A stretch of DNA of 24,036 nucleotides from an uncultured bacterium (GTDB taxonomy: Bacteria; UBA4055), in the NCBI GenBank assembly GCA_937873545.1, contig CALMWI010000367.1, forward strand, positions 1 through 24,036. The letters run 5' to 3'. A model generated the notes under the pieces. That model ran no database searches. It was given only the letters and a program-made list of their open reading frames with translations, and was not told where the DNA came from. Positions 22,195 to 24,036 of this stretch are shown one piece after another. Numbering within the stretch: position 1 is the stretch's first letter; the number at the start of each line of letters is the position of its first letter. The position numbers and the translations under genes were made by a program.

Positions 22195-24036
22195 CAGTCA
22201 AGTTTCCTCTGTGTTTCTTTGTATTCAAATACTTCGATAATATCGTTTTCTTTAAAGTCATTGAAATTATCAATTCCGATACCGCATTCAAATCCGGACG
22301 CAACTTCTTTGGCATCGTCTTTCATCCTCTTCAGCGAAGTCAGTTTTCCCTGATAAACCTCTATTCCTTCTCTGATCACTTTGAGCATAGCGTTCCTGAT
22401 CACTTTTCCCGACTGAACGTATGAGCCTGCGATCGTTCCGAGCTTCGGAACTTTGAAAATCTGGCGGACTTCCGCCGTCCCAAGAAGTTCTTCTGTTATC
22501 AATGGTTTAAGCATACCTTCAAGAGCGTTCTTAACATCCTGGAACAGATCGTAAATAATGCTGTATATCCTGATCTCGACTTTCTTCTGCTGGGCAAGAT
22601 CTTTTGCTTTCAGGTTCGGCCTTACATGGAATCCGAGAATTATCGCGCCTGATGCCTCAGCAAGAAGAACATCTCCTTCAGTTATAGCCCCTACGCCCTT
22701 AGATAGAATTTTTACTCCCACTTCGCTGCTCGAAACTTTCATCAGTGTATCGCTTATAGCTTCGACAGAACCGTCTGCATCGCCTTTTATTATAAGATTC
22801 AGCGTTTGAACATCTCCAAGTTTGATCTGCTCGGATACGTTATCAAGCGTAATTATACTTACCTTATGCCTTGATTGAGCTCTGTTGATCTGCTCTCTTC
22901 TTCCGGCTATCATTTTTGCTTTTTGCTCGTTGTCAACGACAATGAACGAATCACCCGCGTTTGGTGATCCCGAGAAACCGAGCACCAGAACCGGATAAGC
23001 CGGTTTAGCCTCGAAAACATTCTCTCTTCTTTCATTCAGCATCGCTCTTACTTTTCCGTAAGTCTGACCGCAGACGAAAGTATCCCCGATCTTCAAAGTT
23101 CCTTTCTGAACAAGTATCGTCGAAACGGCTCCGAATCCTTTGTCAAGTTTTGATTCGATCACAGTTCCGATCGCCTGACAGAATGGGTTTGCTTTTAATT
23201 CAAGCATATCCGCTTCTAATAAGATCGCATCAAGAAGCGCTTCGATTCCCAATCCTGTTTTTGCGGATATCTCAACCGACTGATATTTACCGCCCCACTG
23301 CTCGACAAGAATATTTCTCTGTGACAGCTGGGTTCTTATTTTTTCGGCATCGGCACTTGATTTATCCATTTTGTTTATTGCGAATATAAGCGGTACTTCT
23401 GCGAGAAGCGCATGGTCAATAGCCTCGTTCGTCTGGGCATTGACTCTGTCATCCGCGGCTATGACTATAATAACTATATCGGTTATCTTCGCCCCTCTTG
23501 ATCTCATAGCCGTAAAAGCCTCGTGTCCGGGAGTGTCAAGGAAAGTAAGGTTTTTATCTTTATAATCTACTACATAGGCTCCGATGTGCTGGGTTATACC
23601 GCCGGATTCTCCCGCAACTACCTTTGTATTCCTGATATAGTCAAGCAGAGATGTTTTTCCGTGATCGACATGCCCCATAATCGTTATAATAGGATTTTTC
23701 TCTCTCAGAAGGCTTGGGTCTTCATGCTCATCCTCGTAGAAGAAGTCATCATCATACTCACTCTCGAATTCAACATCGGTATCGAATTCAGCCGCAATAA
23801 GCTCGATCTTTTCCTTGTCAAGTCTCTGATTGATCGTAACCATCAGACCCATCGAAAAACATTTGGAAATAATATCTGTTACAGATACGCCTATTTTATT
23901 CGCAAGTTCTGAAGTTGAGATAAATTCGGAAACGTTTATAACATTTACTTCAATTTCCACTTCAGTTCCGTCAGCCTGAGCTTTTCTTTTCTTCCTTTTC
24001 TTAAAAGATTTAGCTGTGTCTGCGCTCATTTTGCTG
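22194..24036 (-). CDS. infB: Translation initiation factor IF-2, N-terminus probably outside the window
   Basis: From the visible Met at 24029 the protein has 611 residues: a basic stretch (KKRKKRK), an IF2_N domain (about 30-80), an acidic linker (about 82-106), the GTPase domain (GHVDHGKT at 119-126, DTPGHEAF at 165-172, NKMD at 219-222, SAK at 255-257), and domains II to IV. It delivers initiator tRNA to the 30S subunit. The frame stays open to the window edge (Ser-Lys before the Met), the Met has no ribosome site, and most IF-2 proteins have a longer N-terminus, so the gene likely starts further right. One local oddity is ADDRVNAQT, where most IF-2 proteins read ADDGVMPQT. Confidence 0.96.
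   Translation of the reverse strand, partial: SKMSADTAKSFKKRKKRKAQADGTEVEIEVNVINVSEFISTSELANKIGVSVTDIISKCFSMGLMVTINQRLDKEKIELIAAEFDTDVEFESEYDDDFFYEDEHEDPSLLREKNPIITIMGHVDHGKTSLLDYIRNTKVVAGESGGITQHIGAYVVDYKDKNLTFLDTPGHEAFTAMRSRGAKITDIVIIVIAADDRVNAQTNEAIDHALLAEVPLIFAINKMDKSSADAEKIRTQLSQRNILVEQWGGKYQSVEISAKTGLGIEALLDAILLEADMLELKANPFCQAIGTVIESKLDKGFGAVSTILVQKGTLKIGDTFVCGQTYGKVRAMLNERRENVFEAKPAYPVLVLGFSGSPNAGDSFIVVDNEQKAKMIAGRREQINRAQSRHKVSIITLDNVSEQIKLGDVQTLNLIIKGDADGSVEAISDTLMKVSSSEVGVKILSKGVGAITEGDVLLAEASGAIILGFHVRPNLKAKDLAQQKKVEIRIYSIIYDLFQDVKNALEGMLKPLITEELLGTAEVRQIFKVPKLGTIAGSYVQSGKVIRNAMLKVIREGIEVYQGKLTSLKRMKDDAKEVASGFECGIGIDNFNDFKENDIIEVFEYKETQRKLD

Overview
The window looks like a piece of a chromosome (about 40% G+C by eye) from a Gram-negative bacterium of the FCB superphylum. 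The main pointers are a secreted protein ending in a type IX secretion (T9SS) sorting domain, a tandem pair of small predicted outer-membrane beta-barrel proteins of a Bacteroidetes-like type, a short TruB, and strong Shine-Dalgarno sites on only some genes. A candidate phylum such as Delongbacteria or Cloacimonadota would fit better than a classical Bacteroidetes genus, but this placement is inference. No tRNA, rRNA, insertion sequence, phage integrase or CRISPR array was seen.

Layout. Positions 2-1657 (+): two barrel-like paralogs, the first cut by the window edge, then a pentapeptide-repeat protein. Positions 1672-4045 (-): a T9SS-exported cyclophilin and a periplasmic CsgG-like protein, separated by an untranslated coding-like remnant. 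Positions 4169-5939 (+): a cation diffusion facilitator and an SPFH-domain lipoprotein. Positions 5955-8420 (-): an 821-residue radical SAM protein. Positions 8535-20107 (+): a long same-strand run with an antiporter fused to a PTS EIIA domain, an acyltransferase, an SPFH-GYF protein with its zinc-ribbon partner, frr, argS, a 1252-residue Ser/Thr kinase with an ATPase-like module, and a cytoplasmic T7-lysozyme-type amidase. Positions 20091-24036 (-): the conserved translation and RNA operon infB-rbfA-nrnA-truB, with infB cut by the right edge.

How the genes relate. Two translation clusters (frr-argS and infB-rbfA-nrnA-truB) run toward each other and meet at the amidase/truB 3' ends, which overlap. 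The kinase and amidase follow frr-argS with a 9-base gap and then a 4-base overlap, so a signalling protein and a peptidoglycan hydrolase appear to be expressed with core translation genes. The kinase's ATPase module has lost key nucleotide-site residues, and the amidase has kept its catalytic residues but has no export signal. This pair is the most unusual thing in the window. Genes are densely packed: there is no gap over 300 bases. The largest gaps are 3199-3367, which holds a coding remnant, and 8421-8534, an AT-rich divergent spacer with nothing firm in it.
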